A DNA stretch of 64,000 bases from Avibacterium sp. 21-586 (GTDB taxonomy: Bacteria; Pseudomonadota; Gammaproteobacteria; Enterobacterales; Pasteurellaceae), in assembly GCF_026226775.1 (NCBI RefSeq), contig NZ_JAKKOD010000001.1, forward strand, positions 1,048,501-1,112,500. Direction: 5' to 3'. Below are positions 49,683 to 59,673 of the stretch, in pieces (the stretch's first letter is position 1; every line of letters starts with the position of its first letter). The notes below the pieces were generated by a model. It made no database searches. It was not told where the DNA came from and worked only from the letters and a program-made list of their open reading frames with translations. The position numbers were made by a program, and so were the translations under genes.

Positions 49683-51374
49683 ATGCCTATTATGTTGACA
49701 AGAAAAATCATTACGCACGGTATTTCAATACTTGTGGGCTTAATAAGTTTATCTAGCCACGCGGCGCCAAGAATCCCCGATATACTCACTGAAAACGGAT
49801 TAATTTATTGTACGCAAGCAAATGGTTTATCATTTAACCCACAAACCAGTGATGCTGGAACAAGTATGAATGTGGTTACCGAGCAAATTTACAATAAATT
49901 ATTTGAAATTAAGAATAACAGTGCGAATGTTGAGCCAGTTCTTGCTAGAAATTATAGTTTATCCGATGATGGTAAGACGATTACTATCAATTTACGTAAG
50001 GGAGTTAAGTTTCATCAGACAGATTGGTTCACACCAACACGTGATTTTAATGCAGAAGATGTGGTCTTTTCGCTGAATCGAGTGCTAGGCCATAATACCG
50101 CGTTACCAAACTTAGAAACGGCTATGGATTATACAAATCCTCAATACCGCATTTTCCATGAACAGGCTCGTAAAGTGCGCTTTCCTTATTTTGAAAGCAT
50201 TAAATTACGTGAAAAAATCCAATCAGTCATTGCTACAGCACCTGACCAAGTGCAAATTCATCTTTATCAACCCGATGCCTCTATTATCTCGCATCTAGCT
50301 AGCCAATACGCAATTATATTTTCTCAGGAATATGCTTTACAACTTAATGCAGATGACAACCTTTCTCAATTAGATACGTTACCTGTCGGGACAGGCCCTT
50401 ATAAACTCAAAAATTTTATTCATAACCAATATGTTCGTTTAGTCCGAAATGACGATTATTGGCGTAAAAAAGGCAAAATTGAGCATGTCATTATTGATCT
50501 TTCTACCGATAGAACTGGACGTTTGATTAAATTTTTAAATGGTGAATGTCAAATTACCTCTAGCCCAGATGTAAGACAACTAGGAATTTTAAAACAATTT
50601 AATGAGCGCTATTATTTGAAATCAACAGAAGGCGTAAATTTATCTTATTTAGCGTTTAATTTTCTTAAACCGACAATGAATAATTTATACCTTCGCCGAG
50701 CTATTTCTCAAGGAATTGATCGCAGAAAAATTATTCATCGTATCTATCATAATACAGCAAGTGTAGCAAATAATATCATTCCTAATATTTCTTGGGCGGC
50801 AACGGTGAACACACCTGATTTTGCTTATGATTACAATCCACAAGCTGCCAAAGCTTTTTTACAAGATAAACATCTTAAATTAATAATGTGGGTGCTAAAT
50901 GAGGAACAAGTCTATAATCCTTCTCCAATCAAAATGGCTGAGTTAATTAAGCAGGATCTTGCTAAAGTAGGCGTTGAGGTGTCCATTCGTCCTGTTACGC
51001 GCACTTACTTGATTGAACAGCTTAAGAATGGCTCAGAAGATTATGACCTAATTCTCACAGGCTGGCTCGCGGGGAACTTAGATCCTGATAGTTTTATGCG
51101 CCCAATTTTAAGTTGTGGCACGCTCAATGACATTACCAATTTATCGAATTGGTGTTATCAACCGTTTGAGCAAGCAATGAATAGTGCATTAAATACCTCT
51201 ACTTTACGAAATCGACGTTATTATTATAATATTGCACAAGAAATTATTTTATCGGAGTTACCCATTATCCCCGTTGCGAATGTGAAGCGAATGCTAATCG
51301 CAAATTCTCGCGTTAAGGGATTAGAGCTTGCACCTTTTGGTAGTATTAACTTCGCTACGTTATCCTATCAATGA
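49683..51374 (+). CDS. sapA: SapA, periplasmic peptide-binding protein
   Basis: 563 residues with a signal peptide ending in SSHAA; ATG 49692 is an alternative start. It belongs to the SBP family 5 (DppA/OppA): the PQTSDAGTSMNVVTEQIYNKL entry and LPVGTGPYKLKNF are conserved. In H. influenzae SapA binds antimicrobial peptides and haem and delivers them for uptake, aiding survival in the host. It is the first gene of sapABCDF, with sapB overlapping its stop. Confidence 0.94.
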   Translation: MPIMLTRKIITHGISILVGLISLSSHAAPRIPDILTENGLIYCTQANGLSFNPQTSDAGTSMNVVTEQIYNKLFEIKNNSANVEPVLARNYSLSDDGKTITINLRKGVKFHQTDWFTPTRDFNAEDVVFSLNRVLGHNTALPNLETAMDYTNPQYRIFHEQARKVRFPYFESIKLREKIQSVIATAPDQVQIHLYQPDASIISHLASQYAIIFSQEYALQLNADDNLSQLDTLPVGTGPYKLKNFIHNQYVRLVRNDDYWRKKGKIEHVIIDLSTDRTGRLIKFLNGECQITSSPDVRQLGILKQFNERYYLKSTEGVNLSYLAFNFLKPTMNNLYLRRAISQGIDRRKIIHRIYHNTASVANNIIPNISWAATVNTPDFAYDYNPQAAKAFLQDKHLKLIMWVLNEEQVYNPSPIKMAELIKQDLAKVGVEVSIRPVTRTYLIEQLKNGSEDYDLILTGWLAGNLDPDSFMRPILSCGTLNDITNLSNWCYQPFEQAMNSALNTSTLRNRRYYYNIAQEIILSELPIIPVANVKRMLIANSRVKGLELAPFGSINFATLSYQ

Positions 51375-52351
51375 GGAAAAGAAGAATGATTTTATCTTTT
51401 TTTAGACATCTTATCTTGTTAGCAATTACTCTCATTGTTCTATCTCTTATTAGCTATGCTGTTCTTATGAGAGATCCACTGAATGAAACCTTAGCTGTAC
51501 CTTATTTTTATTCAGGCTATTTACCTTATATACAAAACTTGCTGAAAGGCGACCTAGGGATTAGTTACAATGGTGGAGAATCGCTAAGCAATTTAGTATT
51601 AACCGTACTACCTCCGACTTTAGAATTATGTGTTAGTGCCATTTTACTTGCAATTATTTTTGGTATCCCATTAGGCCTAATCGGTGCAATGTATCGAAAA
51701 AAAACCTTAGGAAAAATGGTCCGCACTTTATCTGTTATTGGTCTTTCGCTTCCCGTATTTTGGCTTGCGCCTCTATTACTTTATGCAGCGGCTATTTATG
51801 GCTGGGAAATTGCTGCTATTGGGCAATATAATTTGCTTTATGAAATTCACCCCATAACGGGATTTCCTATTATTGATGTATGGTTTATCGATGAACCTTA
51901 TCGAATCAAAGTAATTCAAAACGTATTGCAACACTTGATTTTACCTACTTTAGTACTGACTATCTGGCCAATGATGGAAATCATCCGTATTGTGCAAGGA
52001 CGTGCAGAATATTTATTTGAACAAACCTATATCAAAATTGCTACGACAAGAGGTTGGTCTATGTGCAAAATTTTACGCGTACATATTTTACCTAACACCT
52101 TGCCACTGCTGGTTCCACAAATGACTCGTTTATTTACGCTTGTAATCGCACAATGTATGCTTGTAGAGGGTACATTCGGCTGGTCTGGTATTGGACGCTG
52201 GTTAATTAATGCTGTTGCACAGCAAGATTACAACAGTATTTCCGCAGGTATTATTGTGATTGGATTATGTATTATTGTGGTGAATTTATTGGTAGAAACC
52301 CTCACCTTCATTTTAGATCCGCTAAATAAGAAAGGCTGGTATGCAAGATAA
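51371..52351 (+). CDS. sapB: SapB, peptide ABC transporter permease
   Basis: 326 residues with six membrane segments. The BPD_transp_1 (OppB-type) EAA loop is seen in EYLFEQTYIKIATTRGWSMCKILRVHILPN. The ATG overlaps the sapA stop (ATGA), and the 3' end overlaps sapC by 11 bases, so the genes are coupled. It forms the channel with SapC. Confidence 0.94.
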   Translation: MRKRRMILSFFRHLILLAITLIVLSLISYAVLMRDPLNETLAVPYFYSGYLPYIQNLLKGDLGISYNGGESLSNLVLTVLPPTLELCVSAILLAIIFGIPLGLIGAMYRKKTLGKMVRTLSVIGLSLPVFWLAPLLLYAAAIYGWEIAAIGQYNLLYEIHPITGFPIIDVWFIDEPYRIKVIQNVLQHLILPTLVLTIWPMMEIIRIVQGRAEYLFEQTYIKIATTRGWSMCKILRVHILPNTLPLLVPQMTRLFTLVIAQCMLVEGTFGWSGIGRWLINAVAQQDYNSISAGIIVIGLCIIVVNLLVETLTFILDPLNKKGWYAR

Positions 52352-53231
52352 AGATACTACTGCAACATTCCGTGATACGGGGACGCTAACAACAATTTGG
52401 AAACTTTTTCGGCAAGATAAAGTAGCACTCGCTAGTTTTTATCTTTTTTTGTTGTTTATTTTAACCGCAATTTTTAGCCCTTTCATTGCGCCTTATTCTA
52501 GTGATGCGCAATTTGTTGGTTTTGAATTAATGCCACCGTCTTGGGTAAATGGTGGAAAGATTGCTTATTTCTTTGGTACCGATGATATTGGACGTGACGT
52601 ATTAAGCCGTTTAATTACTGGCGCACGCTATACACTAGGCTCAGGGCTGATTGTAGTAATTTTTACTGCGTTTTTAGGTGGCATAATGGGGATTTTGGCA
52701 GGGATGTCACAAGGAATTAAATCTCGTATCTTAGGGCATTTTCTGGATGCCTTTTTGTCCACCCCGATTTTGCTGATTGCAATCATTATTGCCACATTAA
52801 TGCAACCTAGCCTTATTAATGCGATGCTAGCTATTACTTTGGCATTATTACCGCACTTTATCCATGAAATTTATCAAGCAATTCAGAAAGAGTTGAAGAA
52901 AGAATATGTCTTAATGCTCCGTCTTGAAGGCGCGTCAAATTGGATATTACTCAAGGAAGCAATTTTTCCAAATATTTGGGTAAAATATATCCAAGAGATC
53001 ACTCGAGCTTTTGCTATTGCAATCCTAGATATTAGTGCATTAAGTTTTATTTCTCTAGGTGCACAAAGCCCTATACCTGAATGGGGAGTAATGATTAAAG
53101 ATTCTCTCGAACTGATTTATCTTGCACCTTGGACAGTTATCCTGCCTGGACTAGCTATTATGGTAGTGATCTTAATAGCTTTATTACTTGGTAATGGTGT
53201 CAATAAAGCAATTGAAAGATATTATGAATAG
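52341..53231 (+). CDS. sapC: SapC, peptide ABC transporter permease
   Basis: 296 residues with an OppC-type N-terminal helix and five further membrane segments. [22 protein letters not shown] is the OppC family signature and [16 protein letters not shown] the EAA loop. It pairs with SapB. Confidence 0.94.
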   Translation: MQDKDTTATFRDTGTLTTIWKLFRQDKVALASFYLFLLFILTAIFSPFIAPYSSDAQFVGFELMPPSWVNGGKIAYFFGTDDIGRDVLSRLITGARYTLGSGLIVVIFTAFLGGIMGILAGMSQGIKSRILGHFLDAFLSTPILLIAIIIATLMQPSLINAMLAITLALLPHFIHEIYQAIQKELKKEYVLMLRLEGASNWILLKEAIFPNIWVKYIQEITRAFAIAILDISALSFISLGAQSPIPEWGVMIKDSLELIYLAPWTVILPGLAIMVVILIALLLGNGVNKAIERYYE

Positions 53232-53239
53232 GGATTCCT

Positions 53240-54298
53240 ATGGCACTACTTGATATTCGCAATCTTTGCATAGAAATAAAAACACCAAATGGTCGCGTGA
53301 GAATCATCGATAATGTGAATCTTACCTTAAATGAAGGGGAAATCTGTGGCTTGGTCGGGGAATCAGGCTCTGGGAAAAGCCTGATTGCAAAAGTGATTTG
53401 TAACACCATTAAAGATTCGTGGATTGTTACCGCCGATCGCTTTCGTTTTAATGATGTGGAATTACTCAAGCTTAGTCCACATAAAAGACGGAAATTGGTT
53501 GGTAAAGAGATCTCAATGATTTTCCAAGAACCACTTACCAACTTAGATCCAAGCACAAAAATTGGTAAGCAACTTATTCAAAATATCCCATCTTGGACAT
53601 TTAAAGGGCGTTGGTGGCAGTGGTTTGGCTGGAAAAAGCGACGTGCAATTGAATTATTACACCGCGTGGGGATTAAAGATCACAAAGATATAATGAACAG
53701 TTACCCCGATGAAATTACCGAAGGGGAAGGACAAAAGGTAATGATTGCCGCTGCTGTTGCCAATCAACCCCGCTTATTAATTGCTGATGAGCCGACCAAC
53801 TCGTTGGAATCTATTACCAAGGTGCAAATTTTCCGCCTATTATTGAGTATGAACCAAAATCAAGGCACATCTATCTTGCTAGCAAGCAATGATATAAATA
53901 GTATCCGTGAATGGTGCGACAGTTTCAGTGTGCTTTATTGTGGACAAAATGCGGAATCAGGGCCAAAAGAAAGTGTGCTAAACACACCACACCACCCTTA
54001 CACCAATGCCTTATTGCATTCTATTCCTGATTTTAAACAGCCGTTGCCACTCAAAAACCGCCTAGGTACATTGCGTGGTAGTGTTCCCCTGTTAGATCAA
54101 CTGCCTATTGGCTGCCGCCTTGGTCCTCGTTGCCCATTTGCACAGAAAAAATGCATCAATAAACCGCCTACAAGACGAATCAAACATCACGAATTTGCCT
54201 GTCATTTTCCCCTCAATTTGCGTGAAAATCAGCGAAAAGAAAACGAAGACGTGATAACACCACTTATCATTAATACGGATGAAAATAACGAAGAATAG
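53240..54298 (+). CDS. sapD: SapD, peptide ABC transporter ATPase
   Basis: 352 residues. Walker [14 protein letters not shown], Walker [13 protein letters not shown], and a C-terminal OppD-type domain with Cys cluster [11 protein letters not shown]. The ABC signature is [11 protein letters not shown] instead of LSGGQ, a divergence shared with enterobacterial SapD. SapD also supports Trk potassium uptake in E. coli. It lies eight bases after sapC. Confidence 0.94.
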   Translation: MALLDIRNLCIEIKTPNGRVRIIDNVNLTLNEGEICGLVGESGSGKSLIAKVICNTIKDSWIVTADRFRFNDVELLKLSPHKRRKLVGKEISMIFQEPLTNLDPSTKIGKQLIQNIPSWTFKGRWWQWFGWKKRRAIELLHRVGIKDHKDIMNSYPDEITEGEGQKVMIAAAVANQPRLLIADEPTNSLESITKVQIFRLLLSMNQNQGTSILLASNDINSIREWCDSFSVLYCGQNAESGPKESVLNTPHHPYTNALLHSIPDFKQPLPLKNRLGTLRGSVPLLDQLPIGCRLGPRCPFAQKKCINKPPTRRIKHHEFACHFPLNLRENQRKENEDVITPLIINTDENNEE

Positions 54299-54307
54299 GA
54301 AAATTGA

Positions 54308-55102
54308 ATGAGTGCATTGTTAGAAATTAAAAATTTATCCAAATCCTTTGATGATAATGTCGGAATTTTTTCATCTAGCCAGTTTGTTGCGGTGGAGAAT
54401 GTCAGCTTTCAGTTAGAACACAAAAAGACCTTAGCCATTATGGGCAAAAATGGCTCAGGTAAATCTACTTTGGTTAAAATGATTGTAGGAATTATTGCCC
54501 CAAGTGCGGGGGAAATTTTGTTTAAAAATAATCCCCTACAGTTCGGCGATTACCACTACCGTTCACAGCATATTCGAATGGTTTTTCAAGATCCTAATAG
54601 TTCCTTCAATCCCAAACTCAATGTTGGGCAGATTTTAGATACCCCATTACGCCTTGCCACACATTTAAGCGAACAAGCTCGTAATGAAAAAATCTTCTCC
54701 ACTCTGAAACTCGTTGGACTTTATCCTGATCATGCTAATATCAAAATCAACACGATGTCAGTAAGCCAAAAACAGCGTGTAGCCCTTGCTTGTGCCTTAA
54801 TCCTTGAGCCTGAAATCATCATCACCGATGATGCACTTGGCTCACTAGATGCCACAGTAAAAACGCAACTAATGAATTTAATGCTTGAAATCCAAGATAA
54901 GCTGGGTATTTCTTATATTTATGTCGGGCAAAATCTGGGAATCATTAAACATATTTCTGATAATGTATTGGTGATGGATGAAGGAAAAATGATTGAATAC
55001 GGCACAACCCGAGAAACGTTCATCCATCCTCAAAATGATATTACCAAACGCCTTGTAGAAAGCCATTTTGGGCAATTACTAACAGATGAATCTTGGCAAT
55101 AA
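54308..55102 (+). CDS. sapF: SapF, peptide ABC transporter ATPase
   Basis: 264 residues. Walker [16 protein letters not shown]-loop [14 protein letters not shown] and Walker [13 protein letters not shown], where the usual catalytic Glu after Walker B is replaced (DDA). The signature is [10 protein letters not shown]. These changes match the SapF lineage. It completes the sap operon; a weak hairpin follows. Confidence 0.93.
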   Translation: MSALLEIKNLSKSFDDNVGIFSSSQFVAVENVSFQLEHKKTLAIMGKNGSGKSTLVKMIVGIIAPSAGEILFKNNPLQFGDYHYRSQHIRMVFQDPNSSFNPKLNVGQILDTPLRLATHLSEQARNEKIFSTLKLVGLYPDHANIKINTMSVSQKQRVALACALILEPEIIITDDALGSLDATVKTQLMNLMLEIQDKLGISYIYVGQNLGIIKHISDNVLVMDEGKMIEYGTTRETFIHPQNDITKRLVESHFGQLLTDESWQ

Positions 55103-55128
55103 AAAGGCTGAATAAAACTCAGCCTTAT
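55103..55128. terminator. Hairpin between sapF and the convergent CBM9-like gene
   Basis: AAGGCTGA (55103-55110) pairs with TCAGCCTT (55118-55125). It overlaps the end of the intergenic region; the T tail is poor, so it may be a weak or bidirectional terminator. Confidence 0.5.
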
Positions 55129-55138
55129 ATACAACAAT

Positions 55139-55870
55139 TTATTTCTTCGGCTCTAACACAAATTCACCAAAAGAAGAGTTAATGTGGAAATTTGGTTTTT
55201 CGGTTTTTGGATCAACCCAAGTAATCCAGTTAGTTTGCTCTTTACCTTTTCCTTTCATAATTGAGAATTCTGCTCGGTAAGCTCCAGCACGAATTTTGCT
55301 ACCTTGAATTAAATGATGTTCTTTTAATTCACTGAGTGCTATTTTACCCTCTAATGTATAACCTTTCTCCGTGCGAATCCCCACAGTTTCTAAAGTTTTT
55401 GGATCCCATTCTGCATTAATATTTTTTTCAACATCACGCAACATTGATAAAGTGCGGCCTTTGTAATCCATTTCTAAAGCAACATATTTCGGATATTTTC
55501 CATCGGCTTGCTGTTTATCAATTTCACCTGGTGCCATAAATAATTCTACACGGTCTTCACGCGCAACCATCCATTCGTGATCAGTTGTGTCATAAATTAA
55601 AACATTCGGATCTTCTACATCAAAAGAAAAATAAAAATTTTGATCATCGTGGAATGCCTTAAATTCTGTTTTTGGCATTTGCGCCTGCTCCCAAGGATTC
55701 ACAAAATCTGTTACCCCTTTGACTTTGCCCCACACCGCTTCATCAAGCTTACCATCTAATACTGGCGCTTGTGATTCAAATGCCACGTTATAGCTCTTAG
55801 CAGGTGCTTCTGCTGCCGCATTCATTGAAAATAATGCCCCAAAAAGGGTTGCAATTAATAATTTCTTCAT
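55139..55870 (-). CDS. Secreted protein with a CBM9-like sugar-binding domain
   Basis: 243 residues. A clear signal peptide (MKKLLIATLFGALFSMNAAA) is followed by one domain of the CBM9/DOMON-like type: VLDGKLDEAVWGKV at the start, FYFSFDVEDPNVL, EDRVELFMAPG, and YTLEGKIALSEL near the end, the usual pattern of carbohydrate-binding family 9. No catalytic domain is attached. It would be a periplasmic or secreted glycan-binding protein. It lies 36 bases downstream of a YgjV-like membrane gene and near the sulfo-glycan cluster, so a part in host-glycan capture is possible but inferred. Confidence 0.7.
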   Translation of the reverse strand: MKKLLIATLFGALFSMNAAAEAPAKSYNVAFESQAPVLDGKLDEAVWGKVKGVTDFVNPWEQAQMPKTEFKAFHDDQNFYFSFDVEDPNVLIYDTTDHEWMVAREDRVELFMAPGEIDKQQADGKYPKYVALEMDYKGRTLSMLRDVEKNINAEWDPKTLETVGIRTEKGYTLEGKIALSELKEHHLIQGSKIRAGAYRAEFSIMKGKGKEQTNWITWVDPKTEKPNFHINSSFGEFVLEPKK

Positions 55871-55906
55871 AAAAATTCTCCTATGAATTAAAGATAAAAT
55901 GAATCA

Positions 55907-56410
55907 TTATCTATGAGTTTGACGCATTAAACGAACAATGGTAATGGTGTTTACTACCATAACCGTACTTTCTAATAACACGCCGCCTAAAGATCCCACT
56001 AAAATATTATTTATTAACCAACAAGCTGAGCCGACTAGCATAAATAAACGCATTGGAATGCCTTTTAATAAAAATAATGAAATCGTTCCAATGGTTGAAG
56101 CAATAATAGGGAAAACTTGCCAAACGGAATCTGCAATCACATAGCCAAAAATAATCCCTAATAAAACAAAAAATAAGGCAATATATTTTGATAAAACAAA
56201 AATAGACATTGCCGTTCTTAAGGTGGAAAGCAACGAGCTTAATGCTGCCACATTCGCACCTAATAAAATAAAATGACTCATATAAGTGATATTTTGAATC
56301 AACATCACAATTTTGAGTTTTTTATCATTCTTTTGATAAAAACAAATTACCCCTAATATAAAAGCTAAAATACCAAGTAATTGTGGAATGTTTATAATAT
56401 TGTCTAGCAT
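55907..56410 (-). CDS. YgjV family inner membrane protein
   Basis: 167 residues with about six closely spaced membrane helices and short loops: LLGILAFILGVICFYQ near the start, LLSTLRTAMSIFVLSKY mid-way and ESTVMVVNTITIVRLMRQ at the end. This matches the small YgjV family, whose transport or signalling role is unknown. Upstream of the CBM9-like gene and probably cotranscribed. Confidence 0.72.
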   Translation of the reverse strand: MLDNIINIPQLLGILAFILGVICFYQKNDKKLKIVMLIQNITYMSHFILLGANVAALSSLLSTLRTAMSIFVLSKYIALFFVLLGIIFGYVIADSVWQVFPIIASTIGTISLFLLKGIPMRLFMLVGSACWLINNILVGSLGGVLLESTVMVVNTITIVRLMRQTHR

Positions 56411-56509
56411 AAAATGTATTAATTAATATTCTGTAAACTTATATCTCTAGCCAAACAAAATTGAATTTAAACTAGAATAAAGTTTCAGTCTATGAATAAG
56501 TTTTGATTT

Positions 56510-56525
56510 TGTGATCTTGATCTAA
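56510..56525. promoter_or_regulatory. Weak CRP-like site upstream of ygjV-like gene
   Basis: TGTGA-TCTTGA-TCTAA matches CRP consensus at 8 of 10 positions, about 100 bases upstream of the YgjV-family start. Weak evidence only. Confidence 0.3.
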
Positions 56526-56553
56526 AATTTTCAAAACGATGTTTCAAATAAAA

Positions 56554-56580
56554 AGCGGTCTAAAATAGACCGCTCTTTTT
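56554..56580 (-). terminator. Terminator of the aga-like cluster
   Basis: AGCGGTCTA (56554-56562) pairs with TAGACCGCT (56566-56574); T-rich on both strands outside the stem. It ends the leftward agaR-agaA-lacD unit. Confidence 0.88.
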
Positions 56581-56611
56581 ATATGTATCTTCTCTGCATC
56601 ACACCATCAGA

Positions 56612-57562
56612 TTAAATGTCTAACGGCTGTGCTGTTTCTTTTAGTACGGCATTAAGGGCTTCAATATTAGCTTTACCTTCGTTGAGTAGCCATTGTTTTG
56701 CCGCTTCTGCACCCTCTGCTTTAAAGATTTCTGCTGCACCTGCCCAAGTAGCACGTCCACATAATACGCCGTTGAAATCACAGCCTGCGTCTTTAGCAAA
56801 ACGGAGTGTATCTAAGAATAATTGCGCGCTCACACCTGCACTTAAGAAGATGAATGGAATCTCGGTGGCATCGCTTTGTTCTTTGAAGTAAGCTTTCGCT
56901 TGTGCTTGGCTATATACCGCTTCTTGCTCTGCAAACCCTTCCACAAATTTCATATCCACTGGTACTTCCACTTTTAATACATCAACACCAAAACGAGGTT
57001 CGGAGAATAATTTCATTGCTTCGATCACTTTACGTGGTTTAATTTTCGCATACGCTTTTGGATCAGAAATATTCGCGTCATAGCTCACAAGCTCTAAGAA
57101 GAATGGCATCTCTTCTGCTTTACATTCTGAAGCCACACGTTCTACAAAGGCTTCTTTACGATCATTCACTTCTTTGCCTTCGTCAATGTCGATATAAAGC
57201 AATAATTTGATCCCGTCTGCTCCTTTGGCTTTTAAGCGCTGTACAGACACATCGTCAATTAAGTCAGGGTAACGACCTGGTTGGGTTTTGTCGTAGCCTG
57301 TTTTTTCATAAGCCATTAATAAACCTGCGTTGGCTGCACGTTTTTCAGCCGCTTTCCAGCCCACTTCAGGATCAAGCAAAATAGATGAGGAATAAGGCGT
57401 TAAGTATTCAGATACCAATACTTTAAACTCTGCAAGCTGTTCATTACTTGCAGATTCGCCAAGCATGCGTCGTAATGCACCACGTTGGTCAATAGCTAGT
57501 GCTGCAATTAAATTGTCTTGGCTGCATAATTTTTTTAAACGTTCAGTTCTTAAATTTGACAT
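56612..57562 (-). CDS. lacD: Tagatose 1,6-diphosphate aldolase (LacD, class I)
   Basis: 316 residues. AALAIDQRGALRRML near the start, DGIKLLLYID, FFLELVSYD, DVLKVEVPVD (with the Schiff-base region) and FIFLSAGVSAQLFLDTLRFA match LacD proteins. It splits tagatose-1,6-bisphosphate to DHAP and glyceraldehyde-3-phosphate. It is the last gene of the cluster, 39 bases after the deacetylase. Use of a class I LacD enzyme rather than the class II GatY/KbaY usual in enterobacterial aga operons is notable. Confidence 0.9.
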   Translation of the reverse strand: MSNLRTERLKKLCSQDNLIAALAIDQRGALRRMLGESASNEQLAEFKVLVSEYLTPYSSSILLDPEVGWKAAEKRAANAGLLMAYEKTGYDKTQPGRYPDLIDDVSVQRLKAKGADGIKLLLYIDIDEGKEVNDRKEAFVERVASECKAEEMPFFLELVSYDANISDPKAYAKIKPRKVIEAMKLFSEPRFGVDVLKVEVPVDMKFVEGFAEQEAVYSQAQAKAYFKEQSDATEIPFIFLSAGVSAQLFLDTLRFAKDAGCDFNGVLCGRATWAGAAEIFKAEGAEAAKQWLLNEGKANIEALNAVLKETAQPLDI

Positions 57563-57600
57563 TGTTTTCTCTCCATCTTTGTAAATATAAAATACTCAAA

Positions 57601-58755
57601 TTATTCACCACAGTTATATACAGGCTCACCTTTAATATAAGTGGCTTGAACGTGTAACGCTTTGTCTAATAAGGTGAAATTTGCTTCTTTACCCACGGCA
57701 ATATCACCAATGCGATCTGCCACACCTAAATAAGTGGCGGGAATAGTGGTAACCATTTGAATAGCTTCCCATACTGGCACATCGGCTTTAAATACCATAT
57801 TGCGTAAAGCTTGATCTAGGCTGCAAGTGCTACCCGCTAGTGAACCGTCAAAGGTTCTTGCTTGACCGTCTTTCACTCGCACCGTTTGCACACCGAGAGT
57901 ATATTCACCATCTGCTAAACCACCTGCACGCATACAATCTGTAATCAACACCATTCTACGATAAGTTTTTAATTTATAAGCTAAATTTAATACGGCAGGA
58001 TGAACGTGAATGCCATCTGCGATAATTTCTGCCAGCATATCGTGATATAACACCGCCCCCGTACAACCTGGCTCACGGTGATGCAAGGCACTCATTCCAT
58101 TGAATAAATGCACACCACAATCTGCCCCTAAATAATAAGCTTTAGTAATCTGCTCAAAGGTCGCATTGGTATGTGCCACTGAGACTTTGACGCCATTTTC
58201 TATCAACCATTTAATGGCTGGTTCAGCATTTTCAATTTCAGGCGCAACCGCTACGCGTAATAAAGTGCGGTCGGAAATTTGCAATAATTCTTCTAACTGA
58301 GAAATAGTTGGCGACATTAAATATTCTGTTGGATGTGAACCACGATGGCGTTCAGTGAAATACGGCCCTTCCATAAAGCTACCCAACAATTCTGCGCCAG
58401 ATTGCTTACCTCGCTGGATATAATCTTTCATTCGTTGCATTGATGAAAGAATATTTTCCCAAGGGGCTGAAACGGTCGTTCCCACCCATGCGGTAACTCC
58501 GGTTTGTGGTAAGGCTTGTGCAATGGTAGCAAGGGCGGTGTCGTTTTCATCCATCACATCAGCCCCTGCTCGTCCGTGAATATGCACATCAATAAAACCA
58601 GCAGAAAGATAACTGTCGGGATAATAACGCACATCGCAATCAGTAGGCTTTTCTTCCTGGATACTTTCAATTTTACCTTGATTTATCACCACATATTTAT
58701 TCAGTAATTCTCCTGATGAAGTCATTACTTTTTCGGGTTTAATGGCATAACGCAT
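57601..58755 (-). CDS. agaA: N-acetylgalactosamine-6-phosphate deacetylase (AgaA-like)
   Basis: 384 residues of the NagA/AgaA amidohydrolase family. Metal and substrate residues: DVHIHGRAGADVMD, the metal-binding Glu in GSFMEGPYF, AHTNATFEQ, and DCMRAGGLADGEY. The loop LFNGMSALHHREPGCTGA is almost the E. coli AgaA sequence (YNGMTGLHHREPG) and unlike NagA (YNAMPYITGREPG), so GalNAc-6-phosphate is the better substrate guess. It makes galactosamine-6-phosphate plus acetate in the cytoplasm. It lies 12 bases after the regulator. Confidence 0.82.
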   Translation of the reverse strand: MRYAIKPEKVMTSSGELLNKYVVINQGKIESIQEEKPTDCDVRYYPDSYLSAGFIDVHIHGRAGADVMDENDTALATIAQALPQTGVTAWVGTTVSAPWENILSSMQRMKDYIQRGKQSGAELLGSFMEGPYFTERHRGSHPTEYLMSPTISQLEELLQISDRTLLRVAVAPEIENAEPAIKWLIENGVKVSVAHTNATFEQITKAYYLGADCGVHLFNGMSALHHREPGCTGAVLYHDMLAEIIADGIHVHPAVLNLAYKLKTYRRMVLITDCMRAGGLADGEYTLGVQTVRVKDGQARTFDGSLAGSTCSLDQALRNMVFKADVPVWEAIQMVTTIPATYLGVADRIGDIAVGKEANFTLLDKALHVQATYIKGEPVYNCGE

Positions 58756-58767
58756 TCTTTTTTCCTC

Positions 58768-59541
58768 TTAATCTACAATAATCATTTCAATATTATTTTC
58801 TTGAAGTGCGGTCAAATATTCGGGAGAAATTCCAGAATCAGTAATTAATACATCAATATCGGCAAACTTGCGGATAATATGGCAGCTTTTCTTGCCAAAT
58901 TTACTGGAATCGGTTACCGCAATCACTTGATTAGAAATATCACACATAATACGGTTCAAATTGGCTTCTTGTTCATTATGGGTGGTAATGCCAGCCTGAA
59001 TATCAAACCCATCCACACCAAGAAAAACCTTGCTAAAACAGTAGTTAGCCAAACTTGCATCGGCTTGTGGTCCTGAGAAAGACATTGCATTTTTGCGTAA
59101 TTTCCCGCCTGTCATTAACACTTCTACATTTTCGGCATCAGCTAATTCAGAGGCAATGTCCAACCCATTTGTCATAACAAGCACATTTTTAATTGTCGAT
59201 TTTTTCAACGTAGCAGCGATTTCTCGCGTGGTTGTACCTGAATCTAAAATAATAATATCATCATCATTGATCAGTTTTAGTGCAGCTTCCGCAATCTTAT
59301 TTTTCGCCCCTAAATTACGATGTCTTTTTTCGGCATTACTTAATTCTGCAATCATTCCTTTATTCGGTACAGCACCACCGTGAGAACGAACAATATAGCC
59401 ATTTTTTTCTAAAAAATTGAGATCTTGCCGAATAGTAACCGTAGAAACAGAAAAGGTTTCAGCCAAATCCTCCACGCGTGCGGAAGAATTTTTATTGACT
59501 ATTGCAACAATCTCCATTCGCCTTTCAATTGCACTCTTCAT
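58768..59541 (-). CDS. agaR: DeoR-family regulator, AgaR-like
   Basis: 257 residues. N-terminal DeoR helix-turn-helix (LAETFSVSTVTIRQDLNFLEKNG) and a C-terminal sugar-phosphate sensor domain with ILDSGTTTREIA, VMTNGLDIASEL, MTGGKLRKNA and FLGVDGFD. STVTIRxDLxFLEK and ITTHNEQEANLNR are very close to AgaR. It probably represses this cluster until an amino-sugar phosphate accumulates. An operator-like sequence lies just upstream. Confidence 0.82.
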   Translation of the reverse strand: MKSAIERRMEIVAIVNKNSSARVEDLAETFSVSTVTIRQDLNFLEKNGYIVRSHGGAVPNKGMIAELSNAEKRHRNLGAKNKIAEAALKLINDDDIIILDSGTTTREIAATLKKSTIKNVLVMTNGLDIASELADAENVEVLMTGGKLRKNAMSFSGPQADASLANYCFSKVFLGVDGFDIQAGITTHNEQEANLNRIMCDISNQVIAVTDSSKFGKKSCHIIRKFADIDVLITDSGISPEYLTALQENNIEMIIVD

Positions 59542-59578
59542 CTTTTCGTCCTTTAAGATGTTGCGTTAAAAAATTATA

Positions 59579-59612
59579 GCTCAAAATAAAGCCAAATGAA
59601 ATAAAATGAGTT
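59579..59612 (-). promoter_or_regulatory. Candidate AgaR operator
   Basis: Read leftward, this stretch contains CATTTTATTTCATTTGGC and TTTATTTTGAGC, repeats of a (C)TTT-ATTTCATTT pattern like the E. coli AgaR binding consensus (rich in TTTCRTTT). It lies 38-71 bases upstream of the agaR-like start, where it would control agaR-agaA-lacD. Confidence 0.4.
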
Positions 59613-59673
59613 AAAAGAGATGAGCTTATAAACGATAAAATGTTGCTCACTTTCAACCCTTTATCTTTCATTC

